Shown here: positions 45,198 to 53,782 of the stretch, one piece after another
Numbering within the stretch: the stretch's first letter is position 1
Layout: every line of letters begins with the position of its first letter
Assembly (NCBI GenBank): GCA_963787675.1
Contig: CAWBDV010000020.1
Span: 124,001-188,000 of the forward strand
Length of the DNA stretch: 64,000 nt
Source: JAJPKK01 sp963787675
GTDB lineage: Bacteria > Pseudomonadota > Alphaproteobacteria > Rhizobiales > Xanthobacteraceae
Direction of reading: 5' to 3'
Translations under genes and position numbers: made by a program
The notes under the pieces: model-generated
What the model was told of the DNA's origin: nothing
What the model saw: only the letters and a program-made list of their open reading frames with translations
Databases searched by the model: none

Positions 45198-46375
45198 CTC
45201 TCCACCAAGGCAAAACGGCGGCCATACAAATTCATCGCCAGCGAGGTTATGAGGCTGAACGCCAGATAAACGGCCATGGTGATCACCACGACCTCGACCG
45301 CCTGTCCCGTGATATTGAGCACCGTTCCTGCAAAGATCTGCACCAAATCCGGATACCCGATGGCCACGGCAAGCGAGGAGTTTTTGGTAAGGTTCAAATA
45401 TTGATTGGTGAGCGGAGGGATAATCACGCGCATCGCCTGGGGAATGATGATCAGCCGCAACGTCTGCAAGCGACCGAGGCCCAGTGCCTGTGCCGCCTCC
45501 GTTTGCCCATGCGACACCGACAATAGGCCGGCCCTCACAGTCTCGGCGATGAACGCCGCCGTATAGACCGAAAGTCCCAACAGCAGGGCAATGAATTCCG
45601 GAAGGATTTCGATTCCGCCGCGAACATTGAAACGACCGACCGCCGGGTAATCGAATGTGAACGGCCCGCCCATGACGAGAAGCGCGAGCGCCGGCAACGC
45701 CAGAACGATGGCTAATGTGCCCGCGAACCGCCCCGTTACTGAATTTCGCAATCGTTCGCTGCGTGAAGCCGCCAGATTGAAGACAACAGCGCCCACGATC
45801 GCGGCGACCAGCGGAATAACAATCTGCGTCCCGCTAGCGAACAGCAGTCGCGGCCCGAATAAGCCGCGGTTATTGAGGATGATGCCACCGGGCAGCGAAA
45901 GGCTTGTGCTGATATCTGGCAGAGCTTTGAGAACGGCATTGTACCAAAACAACAACTGCAGGAGCAGCGGTACATTGCGGATAAACTCGACATATCCGCC
46001 GGCGAGTCGCGCAACCAAGAAATTTTTCGACAGCCGCGCGACGCCGATCGTGAACCCGAGGATGGTGGCCAGCACGATGCCGATTGCGGCGACCAGAAGC
46101 GTATTGAGAAAACCAACCCAGAAAGCGCGACCGAAGGTCGAGGAATGCGCGTCGTAATCGATCAATGTCTGGCTGATGTCGAACCCGGCAGTGGCATCCC
46201 AGAAATCGAACCCGGATGCCACCTTTGCACGCGCAAGGTTTTCCACAGCATTGTGGATCGCACCATAGGCCAAAAGCCCGATGGTAAGACAAAGCGCCGC
46301 TTGTAGCGCGAGACCTCTCAGTTTCGGATTACGATAAAATGGGATGGCAGGGGCATCGGCCCGCGATAGCGCCAT
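45194..46375 (-). CDS. aapQ: General amino-acid ABC permease AapQ
   Basis: This 393-residue permease starts MALSRADAPAIPFYRNPKLR, with the usual AapQ layout: helix 1 after RGLALQAALCLTI, the periplasmic segment, and the permease core with the EAA loop AETVRAGLLSVSHGQTEAAQ followed by ALGLGRLQTLRLIIIPQAMR. The longer upstream frame runs through aapJ and was rejected. It lies 17 bases after aapJ. Confidence 0.93.
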   Translation of the reverse strand: MALSRADAPAIPFYRNPKLRGLALQAALCLTIGLLAYGAIHNAVENLARAKVASGFDFWDATAGFDISQTLIDYDAHSSTFGRAFWVGFLNTLLVAAIGIVLATILGFTIGVARLSKNFLVARLAGGYVEFIRNVPLLLQLLFWYNAVLKALPDISTSLSLPGGIILNNRGLFGPRLLFASGTQIVIPLVAAIVGAVVFNLAASRSERLRNSVTGRFAGTLAIVLALPALALLVMGGPFTFDYPAVGRFNVRGGIEILPEFIALLLGLSVYTAAFIAETVRAGLLSVSHGQTEAAQALGLGRLQTLRLIIIPQAMRVIIPPLTNQYLNLTKNSSLAVAIGYPDLVQIFAGTVLNITGQAVEVVVITMAVYLAFSLITSLAMNLYGRRFALVER

Positions 46376-46392
46376 TACCGCCCCGCGCCGAA

Positions 46393-47409
46393 TCAGCGAA
46401 TTGGCGGGGCGTATTGAACGCCACCTTTGTTCCATAGCGCGTTGAGGCCGCGAGCGATCTTGAGTGCCGAGCCTTGTCCTACATTGCGATCGAATACTTC
46501 GCCGTAATTGCCCACCAGTTTGACGATGCGATAGACCCAATCCTTCGTTAGCCCGAGGCGCTCACCGAAATTGTCCTCGGCCCCGAGCAGCCGTCTTATC
46601 TCGGGATTCTCCGACTTCATCTGCTCGTCGACATTCGCTCGATTGACGTTCAGCTCTTCTGCATTGAGCATGGCGAACAGCACCCATTTGACGATATCGA
46701 ACCACTGATCGTCGCCGTGACGCACAAATGGGCCTAGTGGCTCCTTCGAAATGATTTCCGGCAAAACAACATGGTCTTCCGGCTTGGCGAGCTTGAGCCG
46801 AACGCTATAGAGGCCGGACGCATCGGTCGTGAACGCATCGCAGCGGTTGGTCTCGTACGCCTTGATGGTTTCGTCGAGGCTCGCAAACGTCACGGTCTTG
46901 AGGCGCATGCGATTCGCGCGGAAATAGTCCGCGAGGTTGAGCTCGGTGGTCGTGCCCTGCTGGACGCAGACCGCCGCATCGTTGAGTTCGAGCGCCGAGT
47001 TGAGCTTTAGCGATTTCCGGATGAGGAAGCCTTGCCCATCGTAGTAATTGATACCGGTCGCGTTCAATCCGAGTTGCGTATCACGGATGAGCGTCCATGT
47101 TGTATTGCGGACCAGCACATCGACGTCGCCGGTTTGCAAGGCGGTGAAACGAACTTGCGCGCTAAGAGCAGCGAACTTCACCTTGCCGGCGTCATTGAAA
47201 ATCGCCGCCGCGATCGCACGGCACAGATCGACATCGAAACCGCTCCAGTTGCCTTGCGCGTCGACAATCCCGAAGCCGGCAAGCTGGCCGTTACCGCCGC
47301 AGTTGAGAACGCCGCGCTGCTTGATGATGTCGAGAGTGCCGGCCGCGGCGGCGCCTGACATCATGATCGCCGCGGCCGCCGCGAGCATCCCGTTGCCCAA
47401 CAGCCTCAT
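46393..47409 (-). CDS. aapJ: General L-amino-acid binding protein AapJ
   Basis: This 338-residue periplasmic receptor has a signal peptide (MRLLGNGMLAAAAAIMMSGA, cleavage after AAA). The mature part starts TLDIIKQRGVLNCGGNG and shows the family 3 solute-binding signature (GFGIVDAQGNWSGFDVDLCR) and DVDVLVRNTTWTLIRD. The ATG at 47409 has GGGAG upstream and is preferred to two upstream Met codons. It is first gene of the aapJQMP operon. Given cysK, sseA and metC around it, cystine or other sulfur amino acids could be physiological substrates. Confidence 0.92.
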   Translation of the reverse strand: MRLLGNGMLAAAAAIMMSGAAAAGTLDIIKQRGVLNCGGNGQLAGFGIVDAQGNWSGFDVDLCRAIAAAIFNDAGKVKFAALSAQVRFTALQTGDVDVLVRNTTWTLIRDTQLGLNATGINYYDGQGFLIRKSLKLNSALELNDAAVCVQQGTTTELNLADYFRANRMRLKTVTFASLDETIKAYETNRCDAFTTDASGLYSVRLKLAKPEDHVVLPEIISKEPLGPFVRHGDDQWFDIVKWVLFAMLNAEELNVNRANVDEQMKSENPEIRRLLGAEDNFGERLGLTKDWVYRIVKLVGNYGEVFDRNVGQGSALKIARGLNALWNKGGVQYAPPIR

Positions 47410-47710
47410 CTTGAGTCTCCCTGCCGTCATCTGCGATCCGTTGCAAATCAAATATCATGTACGATGAGTTCAATCCGCTCTGCAAAGAAGCGGTATCCAC
47501 GCCACATGGGACCTGGGCGCCCGGCCATGTTCATGTTCCGAATTCTGCCACGCCTTTGCGATGTTCGCTGTTCCCACGTGCCATCTAGAGGCCCGTTGCC
47601 GACCAACGTCAAGGGGTTGACGCCGCCGCACAATCCCGACGTAAATGGCCGCCTTTCGTTCTGGCAGCGCGGTCGGTTCCCACCCCAAGCCTGATGCCGA
47701 GGCAAGCAGT
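47410..47710. promoter_or_regulatory. Divergent promoter region of aapJ and metC
   Basis: About 300 bases separate the two divergent genes and must hold both promoters. An AT-richer patch at 47440-47470 lies close to aapJ. No operator or riboswitch structure was recognised. Confidence 0.4.
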
Positions 47711-48931
47711 ATGAAGAAGAAAGACGGCCGCGATGATCGCGCCGGGCGCGATTTCCGGATGGCAACCCGGCTTGCAAACGGCGGGCGTGACCCGTTTGCC
47801 CACCATGGCTACGTCAACACACCCGTCTACCACGCCTCGACGATGCTCTATCCCAGCGCGGAGGATTACCTTGCGCAACGCAGTCGCTATCACTATGGCC
47901 GGCGCGGGACGCCGACCTCGGAAGCATTGCAGAACGCGCTCGCCGAGATTGAGGGACCGCAGTGCGAGGCAGTGGCGCTGTTGCCGTCGGGACTGGCGGC
48001 AATCTCCATGGCTTTGCTCTCGGTGGTGCGTGCCGGCGATAACGTGCTCGTCACCGACAGCGCCTACGGCCCGACGCGAAAGTTCTGCAATACCATTCTC
48101 ACACGTTATGGCGTGACCACGACTTACTACGACCCGACCGTCGGAGCCGGCATTGCGTCACTCTTCCAACCGAACACTACTGCGGTGTTTGTCGAAAGTC
48201 CCGGGTCGCTGACATTCGAGATCCAGGACATTCCGGCGATCGCCGCCGCTGCCCATGCGCGCAATGCCATGGTCCTGATGGATAACACCTGGGCCAGCCC
48301 GATCTATTTCAATGCCCTCGAAAAGGGCGTCGACCTGTCGATTCAGTCCGGCACCAAATATCTCGGTGGTCATTCCGACGTCATGCTGGGCACTGTCGCC
48401 GCGAACAAAGCCGCCGCAGCGCGTCTTAATGAGACCGTCTATGACATGGGACTTTGTGTTGGCCCGGACGATATGTTTCTCGGGCTACGTGGCCTGCGGA
48501 CCCTCGGCATTCGGCTGGAGAAGCACTACGCAGCGGGCATGAAGGTCGCCCGCTGGCTCCGATCGCGGCCTGAAATTCTTCGTGTGCTCCACCCTGCGCT
48601 CGAAAGCGACCCGGGCCACGCGATCTGGAAGCGCGATTTCTCGGGCGCCTGCGGCCTGTTCAGCGTCGTGTTCAAGCCGGCGCCGGCCGCTGCCGTGAAC
48701 ACGTTCCTCGATAATCTCACGCTGTTTGGGATTGGCGCTTCATGGGGCGGATTCGAGAGCCTCGCGATTCCCTTCACTTGCTCCAGAGTTCGCACCGCCA
48801 CCGTGTGGGCGCCAGGCGGCCCGACAGTGCGATTTCATATCGGGCTTGAAGATGTTTCCGACCTCATCGCCGACCTGGAGCGTGGTTTTGCGGCCTTCGC
48901 GGCGGCGCTGGAGCAATCAGCCGCCTCTTGA
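47711..48931 (+). CDS. metC: Cystathionine beta-lyase
   Basis: This 406-residue Cys/Met-metabolism PLP enzyme shows TPVYHASTMLYPSAEDYLAQ, YHYGRRGTPTSEALQNALAE, the PLP-Lys in QSGTKYLGGHSDVMLG, and ATVWAPGGPTVRFHIGLEDV. The family splits cystathionine to homocysteine, pyruvate and ammonia, and can also act as a cysteine desulfhydrase. It starts at MKKKDGRDDR (47711); the open frame before it is not conserved-looking. It is divergent from the aap operon and part of the local sulfur-amino-acid theme. Confidence 0.9.
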   Translation: MKKKDGRDDRAGRDFRMATRLANGGRDPFAHHGYVNTPVYHASTMLYPSAEDYLAQRSRYHYGRRGTPTSEALQNALAEIEGPQCEAVALLPSGLAAISMALLSVVRAGDNVLVTDSAYGPTRKFCNTILTRYGVTTTYYDPTVGAGIASLFQPNTTAVFVESPGSLTFEIQDIPAIAAAAHARNAMVLMDNTWASPIYFNALEKGVDLSIQSGTKYLGGHSDVMLGTVAANKAAAARLNETVYDMGLCVGPDDMFLGLRGLRTLGIRLEKHYAAGMKVARWLRSRPEILRVLHPALESDPGHAIWKRDFSGACGLFSVVFKPAPAAAVNTFLDNLTLFGIGASWGGFESLAIPFTCSRVRTATVWAPGGPTVRFHIGLEDVSDLIADLERGFAAFAAALEQSAAS

Positions 48932-48944
48932 CCATTAAATGCGA

Positions 48945-48971
48945 ACGAGCCGCCGAGGATCCCGGCGGCTC
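48945..48971. terminator. Perfect hairpin between convergent genes
   Basis: A ten-base stem, CGAGCCGCCG/CGGCGGCTCG, has a seven-base loop and lies 14 bases after the metC stop and about 65 bases after the stop of the convergent Spy-like gene. It lacks a T tract, so it may act as a 3'-end stabiliser or a weak two-way terminator. Confidence 0.5.
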
Positions 48972-49035
48972 GTCGCAAGGCGCGGGTAGGGAGAAAAAAC
49001 GCGCCTGACTTCTCGTTCAATGCACGGCGATAAAA

Positions 49036-49509
49036 TCAGCCGCGTTCGCTGTGATCACGGTCGTTGCGGCGACCCTGGAACTGATTGATCCGTGACAGCA
49101 TCGCGAAACGTTGCTTCTGACCGTCATCCAGAGTTTGATAAAGCGGCGCTGCTGAATCGGCATAACGCTTGAGCGCCGCGCTACGGGTGGCGAGGACCTC
49201 GGACGCACGCTGGGCGCGCTCGATCGGATCGCCCGCGGCTTGGCGACGGCGATCGCTGCGTGAGCCTTCAGACCGAATTGTTGCGAGATCCCGGTAGGCT
49301 AGTTCGAAGCCAGACCACAGCCTTTCCTGATCCGCCGACAGATGCAGTCCCGCATGCAACTCCGCAACCCGCGCGTCGACTAACGCCGCGCGATCTTCAG
49401 CAATCAGGCGGTGCATGAAATCACGATTGCCGGAGCGCTGCTGGGCGACAACGGCAACCGTTGCAAGCAATGTCAGCGCCGCTGCGCCGAGAACGACATT
49501 TTTCAACAT
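49036..49509 (-). CDS. Periplasmic Spy/CpxP-like (LTXXQ) protein
   Basis: This 157-residue protein has a signal peptide (MLKNVVLGAAALTLLATVAV, cleavage after AQ). Helical LTXXQ-like motifs are present (LHLSADQERLWSGFELAYRD, and LYQTLDDGQKQRFAMLSRIN in the C-terminal half). Rhizobial members of this group have the same LY-x-x-LDD-x-QK-x-RF ending. They are thought to act as periplasmic chaperones or stress sensors. The tail QGRRNDRDHSERG is charged. It stands alone. Confidence 0.8.
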   Translation of the reverse strand: MLKNVVLGAAALTLLATVAVVAQQRSGNRDFMHRLIAEDRAALVDARVAELHAGLHLSADQERLWSGFELAYRDLATIRSEGSRSDRRRQAAGDPIERAQRASEVLATRSAALKRYADSAAPLYQTLDDGQKQRFAMLSRINQFQGRRNDRDHSERG

Positions 49510-49644
49510 ACGAAATTCCCCGAGAAATAATTTGACGATCGGATGAGATATCCGTTCGCACGGCAATACAAGTTAAGTTTGACTTACCAATTAATTACGC
49601 CGCGGTAATGATTGCAGCGAATTAACCTTCGGCGGCCAATCAAT

Positions 49645-50097
49645 TCAACTTTGCGGCCGCGCAAAAGCAAACAGCTTCGCGGTCAAAACCTGCACGGTCT
49701 CGCCGTTCTGATTGCGCGTCCGGCTGCGCATCGTGACGATTGCCTGGTTCGGCTTGGATCGCGACGGGTTGATTTCCAGGATTTCGCTTTCGACCCGAAG
49801 CTCGTCCCCGGCCCGCACCGGGTGCGGCCAAGCGATCTCTCCGCCGACGCCGATGATGCCGGTCGAGATCGGCATTCCGCCTTCGGTCAACAGGCGCATT
49901 GTGAGCGCAGCCGTATGCCACCCGCTTGCCACCAATCCCTTGAATAGCGCCGCCTTGGCCGCCTCGGCATCGAGATGAAACGGCTGCGGATCGAACGCGG
50001 TTGCGAAGCTGATGATATCTTCTTCGCTCACCATGAGCGGTCCAGCCGCAAAGCGCTGGCCGACATGGAGATCGTCGAGAAAGAGAGTACCGGCCAT
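49645..50097 (-). CDS. MaoC-like hot-dog dehydratase
   Basis: This 150-residue hot-dog fold protein has the (R)-specific hydratase/MaoC layout: FATAFDPQPFHLDAEAAKAA (catalytic Asp-x-x-x-x-His), GLVASGWHTAALTMRLL, and GVGGEIAWPHPVRAGDELRV. It probably hydrates a 2-enoyl-CoA or an acid-derived thioester. It lies 18 bases downstream of the kdpE-like gene on the same strand, so it may be transcribed with the two-component genes, although no functional link is evident. Confidence 0.88.
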   Translation of the reverse strand: MAGTLFLDDLHVGQRFAAGPLMVSEEDIISFATAFDPQPFHLDAEAAKAALFKGLVASGWHTAALTMRLLTEGGMPISTGIIGVGGEIAWPHPVRAGDELRVESEILEINPSRSKPNQAIVTMRSRTRNQNGETVQVLTAKLFAFARPQS

Positions 50098-50115
50098 GGA
50101 TTCGGTTCCGGACCT

Positions 50116-50835
50116 CTAGTCGGTACGGACCTGATCCCGCGCCGCGGGGTCATTCAAGCGATAGCCGACGCCAAGCTCCGTCAGCAGAATCTTCGGCCGG
50201 TTAGGATCAGCTTCGATCTTCTGCCGGAGCTTGCGCACGAAAATGCGCAAGTACTGCGTATTGTTGACGTGAGCCTGCCCCCACACGGATTTGAGCAGAT
50301 TCTGGTGGGTGATGACTTTGCCGGGATGCTGCGCCAGGACCTGAAGCAGGCGATATTCCTTCGGCGTCAGATTGATGCGCTTGCCGTCAAGCGCGACAGT
50401 GCGGGCGGCAAAATCAATGACGAGCCGATCGAGACGCAAGGCGCTTTCGCCATCCTTGCGGTCGCTCTGCCGTCGCAACACCACCTTGGCGCGCGCCAGC
50501 AATTCCGACATGAAAAACGGCTTCACGACGTAGTCGTCGGCGCCCAGCTCGAGCAACTTGACCTTTTCGGCCTCGCCGGCACGGACCGACAGAATAATGA
50601 CCGGCACGCTGCTCCAAGCCCGGATACGCTCCAGCAATTCGGAACCGTCGATGTCCGGCAAGGCGAGATCGAGAATGACGAGATCGATCGGATGCAGCGT
50701 GATTTCCCGCAACGCGTCGGCGCCGTTCGCCGCCTCAGAAACCCGATAGCCGCCAAGCTCCATGCCGGCCCGCACGAATTGCCGGATCTGGGCCTCGTCG
50801 TCGATAATCAGTACGTGTTGGTCTCCTTCGCTCAT
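50116..50835 (-). CDS. KdpE-like response regulator
   Basis: This 239-residue OmpR/KdpE-type regulator has a receiver domain with acidic pocket IDDE, phosphoacceptor Asp56 in VILDLALPD, conserved Lys in VVKPFFMSEL, and a winged helix (LTPKEYRLLQVLAQHPGKVI, TQYLRIFVRKLRQKIEADPN). The DNA-binding domain is of the KdpE subtype. No kdpFABC genes are in the window. It lies one base after the histidine kinase gene and forms a two-component unit with it. Confidence 0.88.
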   Translation of the reverse strand: MSEGDQHVLIIDDEAQIRQFVRAGMELGGYRVSEAANGADALREITLHPIDLVILDLALPDIDGSELLERIRAWSSVPVIILSVRAGEAEKVKLLELGADDYVVKPFFMSELLARAKVVLRRQSDRKDGESALRLDRLVIDFAARTVALDGKRINLTPKEYRLLQVLAQHPGKVITHQNLLKSVWGQAHVNNTQYLRIFVRKLRQKIEADPNRPKILLTELGVGYRLNDPAARDQVRTD

Positions 50836-50836
50836 G

Positions 50837-52495
50837 TCAGTCCTTGCGGCCTTCCTTCATGGTCAGGGGCAGGCGGATGGTGACCGTCATGCCCTTGTTC
50901 ACCCCCTCGCTTGTCGCCTCAATCGTTCCGTGATTGGCGGCAACGAAAGCACTTGCGATCCAGAACCCAAGACCCAATCCCGAGGTGACTTGCGAATGCC
51001 GGTTGCCGCGGAAAAACTTTTGACCGAGCAGCGCGCGGTCGTCGGCATCGAGGCCAGCGCCTTGATCCGTTACGCTGATGGCGAATTGCCCATCCTCACT
51101 TATCCCGCGCACAATGATGACTGATTCGGGCGGCGAATATTTTGCAGCATTGTCGAGAATCTGTCCCAGCGCGCGTTCCATCAGCACTGAATCGATTCTC
51201 AGCAGCACGAGTTCATCGGGCAGGTTGACCTCGACGGTGCGATTCGCAAGCCGATTACGGCACCGTTGCAGCGCAGCGTTGACGAAGTCCGCCGGCTCGG
51301 CCCACTCGAGCTTGGCTTCCAGGCCGTTGCTGCTGATCCGCGACGCATCGAGGATATTTTGGATCTCGACGTTGAGCCGTTCGGATTCCTGATGGATCAG
51401 CGCGGCGAGCTTCTTGAGGCGGAAATTGCCGGTGATCTCAGGCGCCAGCGACAAAACCGTGGAGGCGCCGAGGATGGACGACAGCGGAGTGCGCAATTCG
51501 TGCGACACCGACCCGATCAGCGCTTCACGAAAGCGCTCGGTTTCGGAACGCGTCCGCGCCTCGGCGATCGTGCGCGCAAGGCCCAGCCGCTCGAGCGACA
51601 GGCCTGCGTCGCTGATCACCGCGACGACGCGAGCGCACAAATCGTCGAAGAATTCGGTACGCCGCCCCAATTCGACGGCGATGATGCCGAAATCAGCCGT
51701 GTTGGTGGAGACCGGCCGGACCAGCCATGCGCTTCCCAACGAATCGACGACGACGATGCCCCTTGCACTATCGGCATCGGCTGTTTTGTTCTCGGCGACG
51801 GCTTCGGCGACAGCTTTGGGAACTTCCGCGTCACCGAGCCGCTCCGATTTCCCTTCCAGCGTTCCAAGCGAATCGAACAGCAAGGCGCGGCGGCCGACCA
51901 ACATGCTTAAGTGCTGCTGCATCGCTTCGAAGATGTCGGCGGTCGAATGGGCGGCGGAGATGCGTTGCGAGAACGTGTAGAGATCGCGGATCTCGTTTTC
52001 ACGCTTGAGCGCACGGGCAGCGTCACGGCGCGTCCGCGACGCCAGATAGCCCAGCACCAGCGACACGCCGAGAAAGACGATGATGCCGAGCACGCGGGAG
52101 CGCGACGCGGTGCTGAACGAGTAAAAGGGGCTGTAGAAGAAGTAGATGACCGACGCCGCCCCGCCCAAAGCCGTAACTGCGGCGGACAGCGTCCCCCAGC
52201 GGATTGCCGCAACGACGATCGGGATCAGGAACGTCAGCGCGACTGGCGGCAACTCCTGGATGGAGCGCATCAGCATCAACACCGCATCGGTGATGAGGAC
52301 GAAGACAAGCGCCATCACAATGCCGAGGAGGCCGCCGGGAGCGATGGTATCGCGCACAAACGCGCGCACGAAATCGAAAAGCCTGCCCCATACAACGGTT
52401 GTGCGGGGAACGGCCTGCCGAATCCGGGCTCTCGCCTCGATGGAATCGAGTTTCACGGCCGATCGATCAACGCTCATGCCGACATCAGAACCCAT
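50837..52495 (-). CDS. KdpD-like histidine kinase lacking the KdpD/USP sensor half
   Basis: This 552-residue kinase corresponds to the C-terminal half of KdpD: a DUF4118 four-helix membrane segment (VMALVFVLITDAVLMLMRSI to IIVFLGVSLVLGYLASRTRR), a GAF-like domain, the phospho-His motif IGSVSHELRTPLSSILGAST, and the ATPase boxes (LGQILDNAAKYSP, DQGAGL, GLGLGFWIASAFV). The N-terminal KdpD Walker-A and universal-stress domains are absent, and its first 45 residues look unrelated. It probably senses something other than potassium, or works with a separate sensor. Starts at 52495 and 52477 are both possible. Confidence 0.85.
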   Translation of the reverse strand: MGSDVGMSVDRSAVKLDSIEARARIRQAVPRTTVVWGRLFDFVRAFVRDTIAPGGLLGIVMALVFVLITDAVLMLMRSIQELPPVALTFLIPIVVAAIRWGTLSAAVTALGGAASVIYFFYSPFYSFSTASRSRVLGIIVFLGVSLVLGYLASRTRRDAARALKRENEIRDLYTFSQRISAAHSTADIFEAMQQHLSMLVGRRALLFDSLGTLEGKSERLGDAEVPKAVAEAVAENKTADADSARGIVVVDSLGSAWLVRPVSTNTADFGIIAVELGRRTEFFDDLCARVVAVISDAGLSLERLGLARTIAEARTRSETERFREALIGSVSHELRTPLSSILGASTVLSLAPEITGNFRLKKLAALIHQESERLNVEIQNILDASRISSNGLEAKLEWAEPADFVNAALQRCRNRLANRTVEVNLPDELVLLRIDSVLMERALGQILDNAAKYSPPESVIIVRGISEDGQFAISVTDQGAGLDADDRALLGQKFFRGNRHSQVTSGLGLGFWIASAFVAANHGTIEATSEGVNKGMTVTIRLPLTMKEGRKD

Positions 52496-52569
52496 TGCGA
52501 ACAATAGTCAATTGCCATTTGCGCGGGCGTCGACTGCGTTCCGCGGGCTCGGGTCAAGGAGCAGTACCA

Positions 52570-52899
52570 TCATGTTGCCAGCTGGGTCCGACGCTCTCGA
52601 TATACGAAATAGAGATTGCGCAGATAAACGAAAAGCCCCAGCCCCTGCCCGAGAATGAACACGGGGTCGCGGATGTAGAGCGCATAGACGAACAGCACCA
52701 GCCCGCCTCCGATCGAAAAGAACCAGAAGGCAATCGGAATGACGCTTCGTCCGACCCGCTCGGAGGCGACCCACTGCACCACAAACCGCATGGCAAAGAG
52801 TGCCTGCCCGACATAGCCGAGCAGCACCCACCAGTTCAGCCGCAAGACGAAGACACTCTGCACGTAATCGCCGACGGCCTGATACAAACTGCTCAGCAT
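52570..52899 (-). CDS. Lipid A biosynthesis N-terminal-domain (LABN) membrane protein
   Basis: This 109-residue protein has three helices and the LABN signature: VLLGYVGQALFAMRFVVQWV, ASERVGRSVIPIAFWFFSIG, and GQGLGLFVYLRNLYFVYRER. Small LABN proteins typically sit with glycosyltransferases and PAP2 phosphatases that modify lipid A. It is the last gene of such an operon here. The ATG at 52899 has GGAGG upstream; a longer frame overlaps the PAP2 gene. Confidence 0.88.
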   Translation of the reverse strand: MLSSLYQAVGDYVQSVFVLRLNWWVLLGYVGQALFAMRFVVQWVASERVGRSVIPIAFWFFSIGGGLVLFVYALYIRDPVFILGQGLGLFVYLRNLYFVYRERRTQLAT

Positions 52900-52933
52900 T
52901 GCCAACAACCTCCAGGAACCCGGGATGCGCCTT

Positions 52934-53782
52934 TTATGGTCGGAAAACGGTGCCAGCAACCTGCTTTATTCGCCGCCAGGATGGCCCGGCCATCGCATGC
53001 ACCGCCCCATCCGCTCCGACGTAAAATCCAAGCCGGCGAACAGCGAACCAATCGCGCACCCATAAGGCCCCGAAAGCGCCAACCGCAGCCCCTGCGATGA
53101 CGTCGCTCGGGTAATGCGCGGCAATGAGGATGCGGCTCGCCGCGATCAGCAGCGCGTAGATCCAGAGCACGGGCCGCGCGCGGGGAAACACGGCGCCAAA
53201 CGCGACGAGCGCGGCAAACGCGGTGGTAGCATGACCCGATGGAAAGCTTGCGAATTCCGGCCGCCACGCGAACGGTTCGTAGGCAAAAGGACCGAGCGCA
53301 GACGGGCGGGCGCGGCCGATCCAGCGCTTGACGATTGTATCAATCAGGCCCGGCAGGCCGACTGCGATGAAAATGAAGCCGAGACGCGCCACCGCCATCG
53401 CAAGGACGGCCCGGCTCATGTAATCCAGCCGCGGCGATGCAAGGAGGCCGATCGCCAGGATGAGGCCGCCGACCGGCACCAGAATCCAGCCCGAGCGGCC
53501 GAAGTCCGTAATCACAAAGGATAGGTCGACGAGCCAATCCGGCAGACCAGCGGACATCCTGAAGGCCGGGGTGTCGAGAAACATCATCGCCAACGCGATT
53601 GCGGCCGCGGTGATTGCGGCCACTATCGGGAAGCGCCGCCACGCAGGCACAAACTGGGCCGGCAACGATCGCGGTGGACGAATGACGACCGCGAGAGACT
53701 TGCGGACGTTGGCGAGGATCGCGGAGGCACGAGCGACGAGAGCGCCTGCCGCCTGATCGCTCGCTCCGCCGGCCGTCGTCAC
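52934..53782 (-). CDS. PAP2-family lipid phosphatase
   Basis: This 282-residue, six-helix inner-membrane phosphatase carries all three PAP2 motifs: KRWIGRARPS, FASFPSGHATTA, and SRILIAAHYPSDVIAG. In Rhizobiales such enzymes (LpxE/LpxF-like) remove 1- or 4'-phosphates from lipid A; an undecaprenyl-pyrophosphatase role is the alternative. The start overlaps the glycosyltransferase stop by four bases (ATGA), coupling the genes. The operon context favours lipid A modification. Confidence 0.85.
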   Translation of the reverse strand: MTTAGGASDQAAGALVARASAILANVRKSLAVVIRPPRSLPAQFVPAWRRFPIVAAITAAAIALAMMFLDTPAFRMSAGLPDWLVDLSFVITDFGRSGWILVPVGGLILAIGLLASPRLDYMSRAVLAMAVARLGFIFIAVGLPGLIDTIVKRWIGRARPSALGPFAYEPFAWRPEFASFPSGHATTAFAALVAFGAVFPRARPVLWIYALLIAASRILIAAHYPSDVIAGAAVGAFGALWVRDWFAVRRLGFYVGADGAVHAMAGPSWRRIKQVAGTVFRP

